In this document: positions 35,087-48,155 of the stretch, piece after piece
Numbering within the stretch: position 1 is the stretch's first letter
Layout of the letters: each line of letters begins with the position of its first letter
Source: Cyclospora cayetanensis
Lineage: Eukaryota > Apicomplexa > Conoidasida > Eucoccidiorida > Eimeriidae
Direction of reading: 5' to 3'
Assembly: GCF_002999335.1 (NCBI RefSeq)
Contig: NW_020312414.1
Span: forward strand, 186,001-250,000
Length of the DNA stretch: 64,000 nucleotides
Position numbers and translations under genes: made by a program
Notes under the pieces: generated by a model
Told to the model about the DNA's origin: nothing
The model's database searches: none
What the model saw: only the letters and a program-made list of their open reading frames with translations

Positions 35087-38000
35087 ATGCCTCTAAGCAG
35101 CCGGCAGGTAGCTGTTGTAGCAGCAGCTGCTGCAGCAGCAGCTGGCATTGTTGCTGCCTACCGCATCCTTCGGATTTCACACGCCTCTAAACGCAACACC
35201 AGCAGCAGCAAATGCACCATCAGCAACAGCAGAGGCGTTGCAGTGTATATCCACTTTGGTACGGAAACAGGAACTGCAGAGAATATCAGTGAGCTCCTTG
35301 CCGCGAGGCTTCGGGCGCTTCAGGGCCCCCCTTCCGTAACCATCTTCGATTTAGAGGTACGTTCCCGTGTTCTGGCCATATCTGCCTCCTTCTGATTGAA
35401 GAAACACCAGGAAAAACAAACGTCTGTGGAGTTCTTTCTCCGTTTTCGAGGCCCTAGATTCGCATGTCTGTGAGTGTCAATGTTGTGTGTGACTGGTGTG
35501 TCTATCGGTGTGTGGAAGCGTACAGCTGGATGCAAGTCCCTGTATAGACATTTTCTCTCTCTCTCTCTCTCGAGCAGAAGCAACATCTCTTGAATGGTGA
35601 ACACCCCCATGCGCTATTTCCCCAGGATTTTTCCCCCTCTGGTTTTTTGCTGCCGTCCTCTGACGGAGGCGAATCCACAAGCGAAGGTGCAGGCCTTCAC
35701 AGCGACAGCAGGAATGACAATGGGCCCCTAGCACTGCGCGTGCTGGTGCTCGCGACTCATGGAGAAGGCGATGCCACAGAAAGTGCACGGCGCTTTGAAG
35801 ATTGGGTAGGGCCCATCAGGAAGCAGCTGCAACAGCCCGTTGCTCTCAGCGACTCCTGGCTGCTGGAGCCTAGCCGCTTCACTACTTTGCTCATTGCCAC
35901 TGGTACGAAAGCCTGTTGCTTTTGCTGCTTTCTCTCGCGTGTGTTCAGCTTCTTGGCTATTGCAAGTGGGTGCGGCACTTGCACCTCCACGCTCTCCAGC
36001 GGAAGGACTTTGTTGCTGCTTTGGAGCTGCTGAGGCAGCGGGCAGATGCGCTGCAGCAGCAGCAGCAGGAGAAGGAGCCCGTCTTCCTGCTGGGAGCCTT
36101 TGCAGTGGTGGGCCTCTGCAGCAGCAACTACCGCAGTACGTACAACGCGATGGCTTCTCGCACCTACAAGTCCCTTCGAAAGGCGTGTCGCATGCAGGAG
36201 CAGCTGGCTGCTCTCGCGGCAGAGAGCAGCTCCTGCAACGGCTCCAGTAGCGGTAAGGTCGAGCTGCAGCAGCTTCTGCGGCAGCTGCTGCCTGAAGAGA
36301 TTCCTAGAGTTGTAGGGGCCCTCGGAGTGTGCGACGACACCCGTGATGCGGAGAATGCAGCGCAGCAGTGGGCTGAGGAGGAGCTTCTGCCAAGCTTGCA
36401 GCAGCTAGAGCAGCAGCATGGCAGTAGCCGCATTCGTTATAGTAAAAGAAGCTCTCTGTCAACAGCTGAACAGACCACGCCAGAGCACACCACGTCAGAC
36501 GCGCAGTCCTCAGAAGCGGCAACAAGCGAAGCTGTGGATGCACCAGGGCTTGAGGCTGTGCGCCTATGGCTAAGCCAGCGTATGTCTTTCTGCACATGTT
36601 GTTGTTGCTGCCGTCGCATGTCCACTGATCCTTCCGCTGCGGCAGCTCTTCTTGCCCCGCCTTCGCTCCAACAACCTCTGCGTCGGAGTTTACGGCTGCG
36701 TCTTTCCGCTGAGCACCAGGGGGATTTTCGCTGTGCGTGCTACTAAGTTTGGGCTTGCTGCAGACAAGGCGCCGACTGTCGTGACTCTCAAAGCAGATAG
36801 GAGAGGGAACAAAGGGGGAGAGGGGGCCTCTCTCCAGCAGACACCGCAGCAGCGGCCTGCATCCAAGTCTGCTCGTTTCTTTTTTTCCATGGTGCCGCTT
36901 CCGCTGTTGCGGACTACGGACCTCATGAAACGAGAAAGGCTGCTTTCAATACCAGAGGCAACCTCTGCAGAGGTAGAAGCAGCAGGCGTAGAATGCAGGG
37001 AACTGGAATTCGATCTTTCGCAGGCCCCCAGGCTTCGCTGTCAAACGGCAGACACGCTGTACGTGCTGCCTCGCAACCCCCCACAAGAGGTGACTTTCCG
37101 CAGGCCACGACTGCCAGTCTTACAGCTTGAGGCTTTCAGTCTAGCTTTGCAGTTAGGCAGGCTGTATCTACACCATGCAGCCCGAGTTTTGCAGGCGTGT
37201 CGCTTAATTCCCTGCGCGTCGCATGTTTTCCTAGCGCGCTGCTGCTGAGTTTTACCTCTTTTACAGGTTCTATGGTGGTTCGACTTTCTCGGTATTGAGA
37301 AGAGGGGCTTAGCTCTCGAGGATTTCATCCATTTTGCTGATGAAGCAGTGCCGTTCCCGACACCCTGCACTGTAGAGGTAGTCCCTACTACCACTACATT
37401 CCTTTCGTGCTTGGGAACTTCGTCACCTTCAGGGAGCCCCCGGCTGCGCCGCCCTTCGTCCAGCTTCTGCATGCACTACTGCCAGGGTATAGCTGTATTC
37501 CACGGCATTTAGCGATTGTCTTTGCTGCCCGTTGTTGTGGGTGAGGTCCTTGATGCTGGTGCAGGATGCGCTTGCACTGTATTGCGGCTTCGCATTACCG
37601 AGCCGCGCGGAGTTGGCCGTTTACGCGCAGTTCGCCACGGATCCAGACCAGCGGAGCCAGTGGCTTCGTCTCACAACGGACCCAAAGGTTTGCAGCGATT
37701 TTGAGTCTCGCATATCGAGCTTGGGTAAGGGGCCCGAGGTTTTGACCTTGCATGCAACGAGACATACATATAAGGGCGGCTGTTGTGTGTTTCCTGTTGC
37801 TGCGTGCTACAGCAGGAAAATACATTTGCTGCAGCAATTAGGGGCCAAGGTTGGTGCCTCCGCGGTTTGTTGGCTGCTTTGCTACCTTCTGTCAATCTGG
37901 CAACGGCAGACTTGGGCCTGCTGCTGCTGCTGCTGTCTAGACACCACATGCCACGAGCCTATACCTTGGCCTCTTCTCACCTGCAACAGCAAGAGCAGCA

Positions 38001-39632
38001 GCGGCACGGCATCACGCGCACAGCTTGCATTTGCCTGGATAGACACCGCACACCCCGAAGGAACCCACAGGAGCTGTTGAATTTGCTGCAGCATCACGGT
38101 TCGTTGGCTATGCCGCTATGCTGGACGACGCTATGCATTGCAGCCCTGCCACTTCCCTGTTTCTGCAGGTGTCTGAGGGCGTTCCTCCCTCGTTTTCTGC
38201 AGATGCCACTGCGATGACGCTTCCGCAGTGCTTGCTGTGCATCTCCATGTTGCGGCACCTCTACCTTTGTGTGTCGCCTCTTCGTTTGCCTTTAGGAATA
38301 CGCCCCTTCGGGAGTCTGGAGGCCATCCCTTCCGGCGTGCACGAGGGCCTCTGCTCCTCATATCTTTTAAACCTCAAGCAGAAGGTAGCGGTGGACGAAT
38401 CCGGGGAGGCTCCCCCCGCCGTCCTGTGCTGCTGCAGACCCTCAGCCTTCAAGCTTCCATCCAAGGAGGATCGCCCGCTGATTCTGGTTGCAGCCGGTAC
38501 TGGTAAGATTTCAGCAAGAGGGTGTAGGGCCCTATGTTTCGCTTGTCTAGATACGAGCCTTGCTGGCGTGCCCTGCGACGTAGGGAATACCTGCATGGGT
38601 ACATACATATATATATACATATATATATTTATTTATATGTCTATGCACTTATAGGGTGACAGCTTCCTGGTGGAATGTGCGGGCTGAGTGCAGGAATTGC
38701 TCCCTTTGTTGCATTTGCGCACCACTTGGCCGCACTGGGAGGAGCACGTGCACCGGTTTGCCTCTTTTATGGGTGCCGAGACATTAGGCACTTCCTCTAT
38801 CAGGACCTTCTTCTGAGCTACCTGGACCCAGACCAGCGGCAACAGCAGCCACCAGAGGTGCAGCAGTTAATGCTGCAGCAGGATCAACAGCATTACCGGC
38901 AGCAGAGGCGCCCTCACTTACGAGTTCTCAGCCGCATTATTCTTGCTTTGTCGCGCGTCAACCCGGAGGTCGGCCTGCGCTGTGCCTCCTTTCCCTTTGC
39001 TGTTTTGTAGCTGCTGATGCCACCTTAGCTGTTGGTATCCCCTTGGCTGCTGCTCTGGTGATGGCGCCTGCAGCGCAAGGTGTACGTACAGCACAAGGTC
39101 GTCGAAGAGGGCCAGCTGGTGTGGGGCCTCCTCCGCGCGGGAGCGGCTGTGTTTGTCTGCGGGTAACGTCTCTCCCGTCGCTGCTGTAGTTGTGGCTGGT
39201 GCTGCCGTGCTTCTTGCTTGTGCTGCTTCTCGATATTACGGCGGTACCAGCGGCTATTTTGGTGTCTGCTCAGGAGGCCTGCAATGGGTAAGGCGGTGCA
39301 AGAGGCCTTGTTGTCGGTTGCGGCATCTCAGATTGGCCAGCAGAAGGCAGAAGCGTTCATCAAGCGGCTGCACGACTGTACGGGATCACTGCTGCTCATG
39401 CTATTTCTGCCTCTCAGGATGCGAATCTCGTTGCTGCACGGCGCCACATGGTGTTTCCCCAGGGGCTGTTGCTGCATGCCTCCTATCTCGCTGCCGAGGG
39501 GGCTGCGAGATCAGCGGCTCTGGCAGCTAGTTGTGCTGCTCTTGCTACAATCAATTCTGTGACTGTGCTCTCCTGCGCCTTCGTGTGCTTTCCCACGCAG
39601 CTGGACTTTACACTGAGGAGCTGTGGGACTAA
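35087..39632 (+). CDS. NADPH-cytochrome P450 reductase-like diflavin oxidoreductase
   Basis: Passes electrons from NADPH through FAD and FMN to a haem-protein or other acceptor, probably at the ER. Exons: 35087-35356, 35578-35902, about 36046-36579, 36764-37089, 37267-37377, 37565-37724, one unresolved (between 37780 and 38120), 38169-38502, 38694-38968, 39074-39162, 39274-39377, 39601-39632. A hydrophobic N-terminal anchor (residues 8-25) is followed by the flavodoxin P-loop HFGTETGTAENIS, LVLATHGEGDATE and GAFAVVGLCSSNY. The FAD domain has CRELEFDLS and PFPTPCTVEDALALY. The NADPH domain has LILVAAGTGIAPFVAF, CLFYGCRD, KVYVQHKV and AVFVCGRPAM. It ends GLYTEELWD, matching the family's terminal aromatic that stacks on FAD. 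The FMN domain carries Gln-rich inserts, and the usual RxYS FAD motif is not obvious (nearest: LRHLYLCVSP). Family certain at diflavin level; the P450-reductase subtype rests on the anchor. Confidence 0.88.
38597..38643 (+). repeat. (ATAC/TATT)n microsatellite in reductase intron
   Basis: Imperfect ATATATAC/ATTTAT tract in the intron between exons ending at 38502 and starting at 38694. Confidence 0.8.
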
Positions 39633-42037
39633 GGAGGCCTCAGATGTGTCTTGCTCAAAGCGAGCAGTGGATTGGTTAGTTCATTGAAAGTCTCTTTTGT
39701 CTCAAGAGCATGATACTTGTATATGCTTATGAATTGGCTTGTGCGGCATCAATCATCTGGCTGCCTTTCCTAACGTGCAGGCCTGCGTCCCCTGCGACAG
39801 CGCAGCGTCCCCTATAGTTGCTGTATTCTTTGGCGCTGCAGCTGTCCATAGAGACTGTAGACCAAAAGCCTTAGGCCTATGGACTTTCACAGGGCGAAAA
39901 TGCAATTTCGGTGGAAAATGTGCTTACGGCTGTGTCCACGAGTGCCTTCATAGAGGGACGCACAGTGCTCTTCGACGGCCACGATTGGTGCATGGTAGCG
40001 CTAGAGCTACAGGAGTAATCTTGTGTGTCCACTGCAACGCTGTGTCTCCTACTTATCTATACAAATCGTTCTACAGGCCAGATTCCCAAGGGTTCACTTA
40101 TTTAGGGTCTAGTAGGCAGCAGACGCAATGTGTCGGGCCAAGCTAGACTTCGGCAATCTTTGTAACACCAGCTAGGCTCGTAGTCAAGAACTGAGTAATT
40201 GGCTATGCTCATCGTAGACCTTCTTGACTGCGGAGTAGAGTTAGTCTGATACGGTAAGAATCACTGTTGTGTGCCTGTGCGCAAGTTGCTGTGTCCACCT
40301 GGCCGTGGAGTGCTTGGAGTGCTTGGAGGAAGCTGCAGCAACGCACACCCTGCCTGCCCCTCTTTCCTCGTTCCGGAACCCTGAGGCATGAAGTCATGAC
40401 CAAGGAAAAGTCGCTCTGACAAGAAACATGGAATGATTTCCCACTAAGTTTTGCATAGGGGTCGGGGCTAAAACTGTCTCCTTCTTCGAAGCAGGACAGA
40501 GGGAGTGCTTTAGGGAGATAATGATTTTATGGAAGGACGCTCAAAATAGAATTTTTCGAGTCTGGAATTGTTTATTTGGGCTCCGAGGGGAATGGCACAC
40601 CCGTCCTCATCTGGCGCAGTGCTTTACCATTGTGCCTCGCTTCTCGACCCTCTAAAAAACGTTAGGGATGAAGGTGTGGAGTGGCCTTCTGCCAGCGAAG
40701 GCGTACAGTTTAGAGTGTACAGCTGGACTTCAGGGTCTGGGACTGGGACTTATGGCGATGATCAAAAGCAGCAGGGTAGGAGTCGGCCCCCCACATGGCT
40801 AAGGAAAACGTAAGGCAGTTCGGCTGAGTGGATGTGGCTATATTATAAAGGGATGGCCTAGGCCTTGATTTCGCAGCTTAGCGGCAGACTGTAGGGTCTA
40901 TTGTGTAGGGTGTTCGTATCGGTTCGCGATGATTGAGTATATATATATGGGTAATAGAGAGCGCGCTATCTGTATGTACCACTGGACTGGGTGTGTGGTC
41001 TAGTGGGAGGAAGGCATCCTATTAGTTATTCCTGTCGCATATCTGTTAGCTTGCCACTAGAACAATGAGTTTTATTTCTTGAATTGCTGTCATCCTGTGG
41101 GCTATTGCTTTGGGGCGGTGATCTTGGGGACTTGTCTGGTTGCTGGCTGTTGGAGGGTCTGTCCACCCGAAGGATAATTTTCGTTATATAAAGTATGGCG
41201 TAACAGCGCTAATTAACCAAGTAGTTCATTTGTAAGCTCGCATGCATCCTGTATCCTTTCAGAAGACAAATGAGCACTGCCGGAGGGCAGCGAGGCGGTT
41301 GGCGTGCTGCTCCCCGGATTTTTGCGTGCGGCACCGCCGCGGTAGTAGCGAAAGCTGCTGTCCCTATTGGGGGCCCCTAGGGCCCCCGACCTTCAATTTC
41401 ACTGATTTCGCTGTTCGTCCCTCTTCAGGGCATCGCGCTCTACCCTGCACAACAGCAAAAGCAGGTATACAGCGCTCCGCCCGATCTGACTGGTATACTC
41501 AGATGAGCAGCCAACAACGCAAGGGCTTTGAGCTATGAGTTTCTGCGCCGCCCTTGCTAGTTTTGTTTCTTGTGTCTTTCTATACAGAAGTATATATCTG
41601 CCCGTCCTTCCCCCGAAGTCTCTCGAGTTGCCAGCGCTGCCTCCTGCCGCGGCTGCACGGCATGGCAGCAGAAGCGGCGACGATATGAAGGGTCCCTGTT
41701 CATGCCGTCCAGCTTTTTCGAGCTCCTTCTGCCTTACCATGCCTCCCACCCCGCAGTCGCTCGAATGACCGTTGCCAAGCGAGCCAAAGACCCCGTTGCG
41801 AATCCCCCTTTGAAAGAAGCCGTCTTTCTTGCCATGGCGTGAGAGGCCACGCGTCGCTTTGCCCGCATCTGACGCCTCCAGCTTTTTGCCTTCGGCATAC
41901 GCATCTCTTGGATTTCTTGTTCGTTCTGCACTCCTGCGACACGGTCAGAGGCTCTAAGGGGCCCACGCAGCGGAGCGCTGCAGGGCCCCTTCGAAGAGCT
42001 AAAAGCACACAATCCGGCGTCACGTGCTAACGGCTGT
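39633..42037. other. Intergenic region between reductase and TPP genes
   Basis: No supported gene. A plus-strand stretch at 41570-41842 (residues including SSFFELLLPYHASHPAV, ending at a GTGAGA donor-like site at 41840) might be a 5' exon of the TPP gene, but no acceptor downstream restores frame cleanly. A near-palindrome GGGGGCCCCTAGGGCCCCC lies at 41370-41388. Confidence 0.5.
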
Positions 42038-45000
42038 ATGGTGCTCACGCAGTTGATGGAGGTCGAGGCAACAGCCAACGGGGCAGTTCCCCCGTTGCTG
42101 CAGCAGCAGGAGGAGAAGCGACAAGATGCCCAGGCCCAGCAGCCTCAGCAGTCGCAGCAACAACAACTGCCGGCAACGGCAAGACGAGACAGCGCGGCGC
42201 AACAACTACCCCACCACCACAAACGGCGTCTACAAGTGCAGCGCCAGCGGCATCGACGGGGCCTCGCGTTCCAAGAGGAGGCTGCGCAGGCAGCGCCAGG
42301 CACTCCAACCCGTGTCTCCCGGATTCTTATCGCACCAGAAGGAGCCCAGCAGCAGCTGGAGACTCTCCTGTTGCTGCATCAGCAGCAGCACCAAGAGCAA
42401 CGGTCGTGCCAACAAGAGCAGCAGAACACGCGGGAGTGGCACCAAAACCAATGCAGTTCTGAAGCTCTGTGTCTGCGGCGACAGCACCCCCGCGAGCATG
42501 ACTGCCCTGTTGAGCAGGAGTTGCGGCAAGAAGAAGGGCGTGCAGAGCGACAAACGCATCAGCATCATCAGCTGGATGTAAGGCGGCAGCAGCAGGGGCA
42601 GCTTAAACCGCAACAGCGCTTCCAGCTCCTAACGCGTGAACCGAATGGAGGCGTCATCTCTGCGGCTGGAATCAGCTGCACGGACGTGGGTGTTTCTTTG
42701 TCCATAACGCCCTCAGAACGCTCAGAAACTCCAAAGTGGGTTCTAGAGGAGCTCAAAACAAGGTCAGTTTTTACGTCAATGGAGGGGCTTCCAGCGGGAG
42801 GCAGTCCCACCCTGCTGCTCGTTCCCGCTGCTCCCGCTTCACCGACCCTGCTGCTGCAACCGCATGCAGCAGCACGGAGAGCAGCAGAAGCCGTCGCTCG
42901 AGGCCGTGGACCAGAGGGGAGCAGCGCTGGTTCAGATCGCATGCCACGAGATTGCTCGGGTTCAGTGTCATGGAGGCTAAGCGACACGGTATTCAGGCAG
43001 AGAGTCAGAGCCATCTGCGCGAGGGCAGTCGTAGAGCCGTCCAAAGTAGGTTCTGGATCTGTTCCCCCCTGTGCAGATGCGTCGGCTGCTCCTGCATCCG
43101 TGTCGCATCCTCGCCTCAGCAACAGCAGCGTCCCCACTTGTTGCTGCTACCGAACCTGCAGCGGCACTGGAGGCGCGTTAGAGTCAGCCCCCAGTCAAAG
43201 AGGCCACAGCAGAACGCTGGGCATCCCGGAGTTGCGACTTAGGGCCCAAGAGATCGAAATGGGGGCTGCTACGGCTCTCGAGACACCCAATTTATTGGAC
43301 GAAGTGCAGTATGTTCGATACAAGCTTGCAGAGAAGGCCCTCTGCATCTTTCTGGTCAGTTGGCCTCGTCTGATTCGAAGCAATTCTTTCGAGGGTTGCC
43401 GTTGGGAGCACGGGGTTGGGAAAAAGCGAGACTCCGACTTGGGGCCTGGGAATTGCGAAAATGGGGGGAGCTGCTGCGGAACTATCGTCTGAAAGGGGGT
43501 GATGGTGTGTTTGTGTGGGGGCATCATTCGCGCTTTCAGCGCATGTCGTCGGCCTTTTGGGTGGTTTGGGGGGCTTGTGACTTGTGGGGTTTGGAGGCTT
43601 TGGCTTGTGCGCTCTCTTTTTTCCGTTTGAAGGATTATGACGGAACGCTGACGCCCATAGTGGCGGATCCGAGGGAGGCCCGCATGTCTGCAGCGTTTAG
43701 AGCGACGCTGAAGCGGCTTGCAGCCGTATTCCCCGTGGCTATTGTTACTGGTCAGTTTGGCACTGGTGTGGCAAAAAAGGAGGCAACAGAGAGGGATAGA
43801 AGCTTGGCAAGGAGGGGGGCAGAGAGACATGGCTGGCAGCCGGGAAAAATGGGATCCGAAGAAACACAGAGGATCGACAGCTACACGGTTGACGCACTGC
43901 GAGCGAGTGTGTCTGGCAGATGCGCATGTGTAGCTACGGTGTGCGGGCATGAATCTGCATGTGTATGTATGTATGTGTGTAGGTATGTATGTGTATGTAT
44001 GGCTGTGTCTGAGTGTGTGCATGGATCTGTGTGTTTGTGTGTGGCTCCTGTGAACTGCTCAGGGAGGCGATTAGAGACCATCAGGTCGTTTGTACGGCTA
44101 TCTGATGCCCCTGGACGCAGAGCCTTGATGTATGCGGCGAGCCATGGATTTGATATTGATGCTGCAGGCTTTGGAATATGCCTTCGGCACCAAGTGAGTC
44201 AGTGACTCCTAACCCCTCCCTCTGTCGCCTTTCTGTTCAAGGAAGTGAGTGCGTTCTCCCTTCCCCCGCTTTTCTTGCTTCTTTTGCCGGCAGCTCGCAA
44301 AAGAAGCAAGAAAAGCGGGTTTCCGTAGGTTCGCTCTTTGCCATGTCTGCACAAATCATGCTACCTACCTGACACCTCGGGGTCCCTCGACTTCTCTTTG
44401 CGGCAGCAAGTTGCGCTCCATCCCGCTCCAGCAGCGCCCGCCTCTCCCTTCTGTGCGAGTCTCTCTCTCCACCGTTTTTGCTGCCTCTCGACTTGCTTTT
44501 CCGTGTCTACTTGTATGTGTGCTTGTGTGTGTGCATTTGTGTTCATGTGTGTTTTTGTGTCTGTATTTGTGATTGTATGTGTGTTTTTGTGTGTGTTTTT
44601 TGTGTTCTTGTGTGTTTGTATGTGTGTTTTTGTATGCGTTTTTGTGTGTTCGTATGTGTGTTTTTGTGTGTGTGTTTGTGTGTGTGTGTTCTTGTGTGCT
44701 TTGTCGAGCTGCTATTGACGGTGGCTGGTGTGCTCTCTCTGTGCATGTTGTTTCAGGTAGGCGAGGCAAGTGTTTCTGCCTTGAGGTCGGCAGTCGCTGA
44801 GGTGCTGGCGTCTGTGGGCCCGATCAAGGGACTCTACGTGGAAGACAACTATTTTTCTGTTTCCATTCATTACAGGTTCGTGTCGAGTTGCCACTGCTGG
44901 TGTTTTTCCACCAGTGCGCTGCCGCTCCGCCTGCAGCACTGGTGCCAACCACCCCGTGCATCGACTGGCCGTGAGAGCCTTGTAAAAAGCCCATGCTGCT

Positions 45001-47174
45001 GTCTCTTCACATGTCTCAGCGGCGCGCAAAGGCACCTTATTCTTCCGTCTTTCACCCCACCCCACGCTGTTTCTTCCGTGCGCTGTGTGTGTATAGGTGT
45101 GTCAGTGTACCTCTGTATGTGTATGTATGTATGTGTATGCATGCGTATGTATGTATATGTGTGTGAACGTATGTGAATGCACATGTGTATACATGTGTAT
45201 GTATGCATATCTATATATGCATATGTATGTACGCACGTATGCATATGTATATATGCATATGTATGTACGCATGTATGCATATGTATATATGCATATGTAT
45301 GTACGCATGTGGATGCATGTGTATGTATGGATGTGAATGCATGTGGATGCATATATATATATATATATCTATGCATACATATCTCTGCACATGCATCCAT
45401 GCATGGGTATGTATGCATGTGTATGTTGTATATGCGTTTGCCTTTTTACAGGCACTGTCCTGAGTATCGCGCAGTTCTGGAGGCGGCTCTCGATCGAGTT
45501 CTTAAGGGCTTTCCTACTCTGCGCAAGTGCTTAGGATTAGAGCTCTTCGATATTAGAATCGCAGCCGAGTGGGATAAGGGCACAGCGATTTCTTGGATTC
45601 TGGAGGCTGTTGGTCTCAATGGCCATAGCAAAGATGTAAGGCGAATGGCAGCGCATGTCGGCATTGAGCCTTAGGACTACACTGCTAGCGTTTCTCCTCC
45701 CGTGCAAGGTTCTGTCTAGAGCCTTGAAGGCGGCACTTCTTCGGTCGCTTTCTCACGCTGTGCGTCGCCCTGTGTCTCTTGCTGCCTCTCCATTTATCTT
45801 CCGAATGCCCGCCTTCCCTTGTGAATGCATTTTTCTAGACGTAGAACGTCTTTGCTCCAACAATGCGCTACCGCTCGATGCTCGCTCGTGCTAATTCGGA
45901 ACCCTTGCCTATGTCCCACTTCCCGTGCCTCTCGGAAGAGTGCTCTTGCTGCATTTTGTCTGGCTTTTCAAATCGGGCAGCTTTTCTTTTATTTTGCATA
46001 AAGAGGGGCTCGTGTTTGTCTTGCTGCCGCCGTCTCTTTTTCTGCCTATCTCCCCTTTTAATGAATACATGGCGCTTCTGTCATGTCACAATAGCCAGTT
46101 CCTTGCCGGCCTGCTGCTTCTAGCAGCTGCCTTCCGTTGATCAGGGCCTGCTTCTTCTGTGTGGCTTATCTTCTAATGCCCTCTTGTTTGTTTGCTATCC
46201 ACGGTGCAATTTTACACTGTCAATTAGCACCATTTCCAGTCCATTGCTCATCTTTGCGGCCGCGCTTCGTCTTCTTTCCTCCTTTGGCACGTTTTCTTCG
46301 TGCGACCTGCGTTTGTTGTATCCATCTTTTCCCGTTTCCGCCGGTTTGAACGGTTGCTGTGTGCCTTTCTTTGCAGCTTGGAGTAATATACGTGGGAGAT
46401 GACTTGACAGATGAGGATGCGTTCCGCGTCGTGCGTTCATTTCCCTCGGGCATACCCGTTGTTGTGTCGCCTCGCAACAGAGGCACCTTTGCCACACTGC
46501 ATCTGGATAATGTGTATGAAGTCCGGCTCTTTTTGGAGGCCTTGATTCAATTTCCATGCACCAGCGCCCTGGAGGAGCTCAAGAAGGGCAACATGAGCAT
46601 TGCGCTTAAACGCCTCCCGCAAATGGATGGGCTAGAAGGGGGTCATCCCCAAGAGACATCGCTTGGAGGGACAACTCGAGCTGTGCCCCCGAGAAGGGCC
46701 TTGTCGGCAACACCCTACGACGAAGAAAAGAAACACAAACGAAGGGGGCGTCGGCAAGATCGGCTGCAGCAGAAGCCAGCCTTCGCTCCGGCTTTTGGGG
46801 AGGCTGCTGCGCCCGCCAGGCGCAGAGAGAGAGCCTGCATGCGCGAAGTGCAAAGCGATGGAGGGACTGGGTGCTCCTCCGCAGTTACAAGCGACTATGA
46901 CAGCTCCTCTTCAGCCTCCGGTTGGGTGGCTCACGCCTTCAAGGAGAAGTGCAGCAGCAATAAAAGCCGCAGTGGTAGCACCAGTAGCAGAGGCAGCACC
47001 AGCACCAGCAGCCGCAGGAAGACGCTGCCTGCAGTAGTACAGGTGCAAAATTCTACGCGTCATAGAGGGCTTCCAATCGAAGGGGGTTCTTTGGCTCGGA
47101 GGGGCTCACGGCGGCAGTCAGACCCCTCCTGCGGCCGTAAGCCTCCCAGGAACGTTGAAGAGGTGAGTTGCTAG
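42038..47174 (+). CDS. Trehalose-6-phosphate phosphatase (HAD family), stand-alone and apparently active
   Basis: Dephosphorylates trehalose-6-phosphate to trehalose. Six exons, all junctions in phase: 42038-43354, 43633-43750, 44063-44193, 44757-44875, 45452-45635, 46377-47174; about 888 residues. Residues 1 to about 425 are Gln-rich low complexity, so the true start could differ. The catalytic domain reads ALCIFL-DYDGTLTPIVADP (motif I with nucleophile and acid/base Asp), FPVAIVTGR (motif II), AASHGFDID, VEDNYFSVSIHYR, AAEWDKGTAISWILE (motif III Lys) and VIYVGDDLTDEDAF (motif IV), then NRGTFATLHLDNVYEV. Spacing matches bacterial and eukaryotic OtsB-type enzymes. About 190 C-terminal residues are Ser/Arg-rich and disordered. 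It is the natural partner of the TPS gene at the left of the window, on the same strand. Introns 3-4 hold TG/TATG microsatellites. Confidence 0.93.
44510..44705 (+). repeat. TGTGTTTT microsatellite in TPP intron 3
   Basis: About 200 bp of imperfect TGTGTTTTTG/TATG repeats ending about 50 bp before the acceptor at 44756. T/G only on the coding strand. Confidence 0.9.
45100..45430 (+). repeat. TATG/GCATATG microsatellite in TPP intron 4
   Basis: About 330 bp of TATG, GCATATGTATGTACGCA-type higher-order repeats just upstream of the acceptor at 45451. The ORFs it generates on both strands are artefacts. Confidence 0.92.
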
Positions 47175-48125
47175 CACACATATGTACCGCAAAAGCCAGC
47201 GAATGGGCTGCAACTTTCAGGGGCCAGCCGAGGGGTTGGAGAGCCTCTTCCTGATGAGGAAGCACTCGATATCCCATGTAGAAATTGGTGGTCGAGCCTC
47301 GGAGGTTCCAACAACCTCTGTATCGTGAGCTCTTAGCGCCTGCCCTTCGGCGCCGTTTGCCCTTGACCGCGCAACAACTCAGGGCATAATGTGGCCCTAA
47401 CAGCCCCCTTGCCTTCAAATAGCATGGCAGCCGGCTAAGTACAAAAACGCTCAGGGGATTCGGGGGGGAAAGAGCGCTACATGTGCGTAACCTCTACTCC
47501 TGATAGCGGTTCAATATATACCCTTCGCGGGCCCTTGGATACAAGACGCTAGGGCTTGAGATCCTGCGGGAGGAGGGGGGGGAGGGGCGGCACAAGCTTA
47601 TCCAGAAAATACGCTGTGGTTGGGGAGCCACATACTGCGTATGGAGTACCCGATTACGCAGTGAGGGCTCTCTTCCTGAGGCGTGTGTACTGGATCCTTT
47701 GGCTGTTTGGGGAGGACTCGCCAAAGGAAGAGGTCATTTCACGGAGAAAGATACCAGGGGTTGCTCTGCAGGCAACGGGCGGGGATATTTTAGCCCTCCA
47801 GCCACCTCTGATGCAGATCTATATTTATACACATACATATCGAAAGGCGCATTTATCCATATATGCGCATACAAATGCGCGGATGTAGCTTCCCAAAAGA
47901 TGTGTACTAGTGCCTATACCCATCGGTAAGACCATCGGCTTTAGGCACTCTACGCCTTTCATGCCAAGATTCTGCGTTCACACAAGTGTATCCCCTCGTT
48001 TGTTCCCTTAATACGGCCTTCAGCCACTCTGTTATTTCGTCCAGAGCCTTATGTGTATACTTGTATATATATATGTGAGCACACACACATGCCTAAGTAC
48101 ATGGCATGTGCGCGGGGCCACGAAT

Positions 48126-48155
48126 GTATATATATACATATATATATATATATAC
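48126..48155 (+). repeat. (TA)n microsatellite
   Basis: TATATATATACATATATATA-type run, intergenic. Confidence 0.85.

Noticed and set aside
40568..40813. 81-aa plus-strand ORF
   Set aside because: Isolated, no homology, and no splice partners in phase.
45102..45418. Tyr/His/Met-rich ORFs on both strands
   Set aside because: Microsatellite artefacts inside TPP intron 4.
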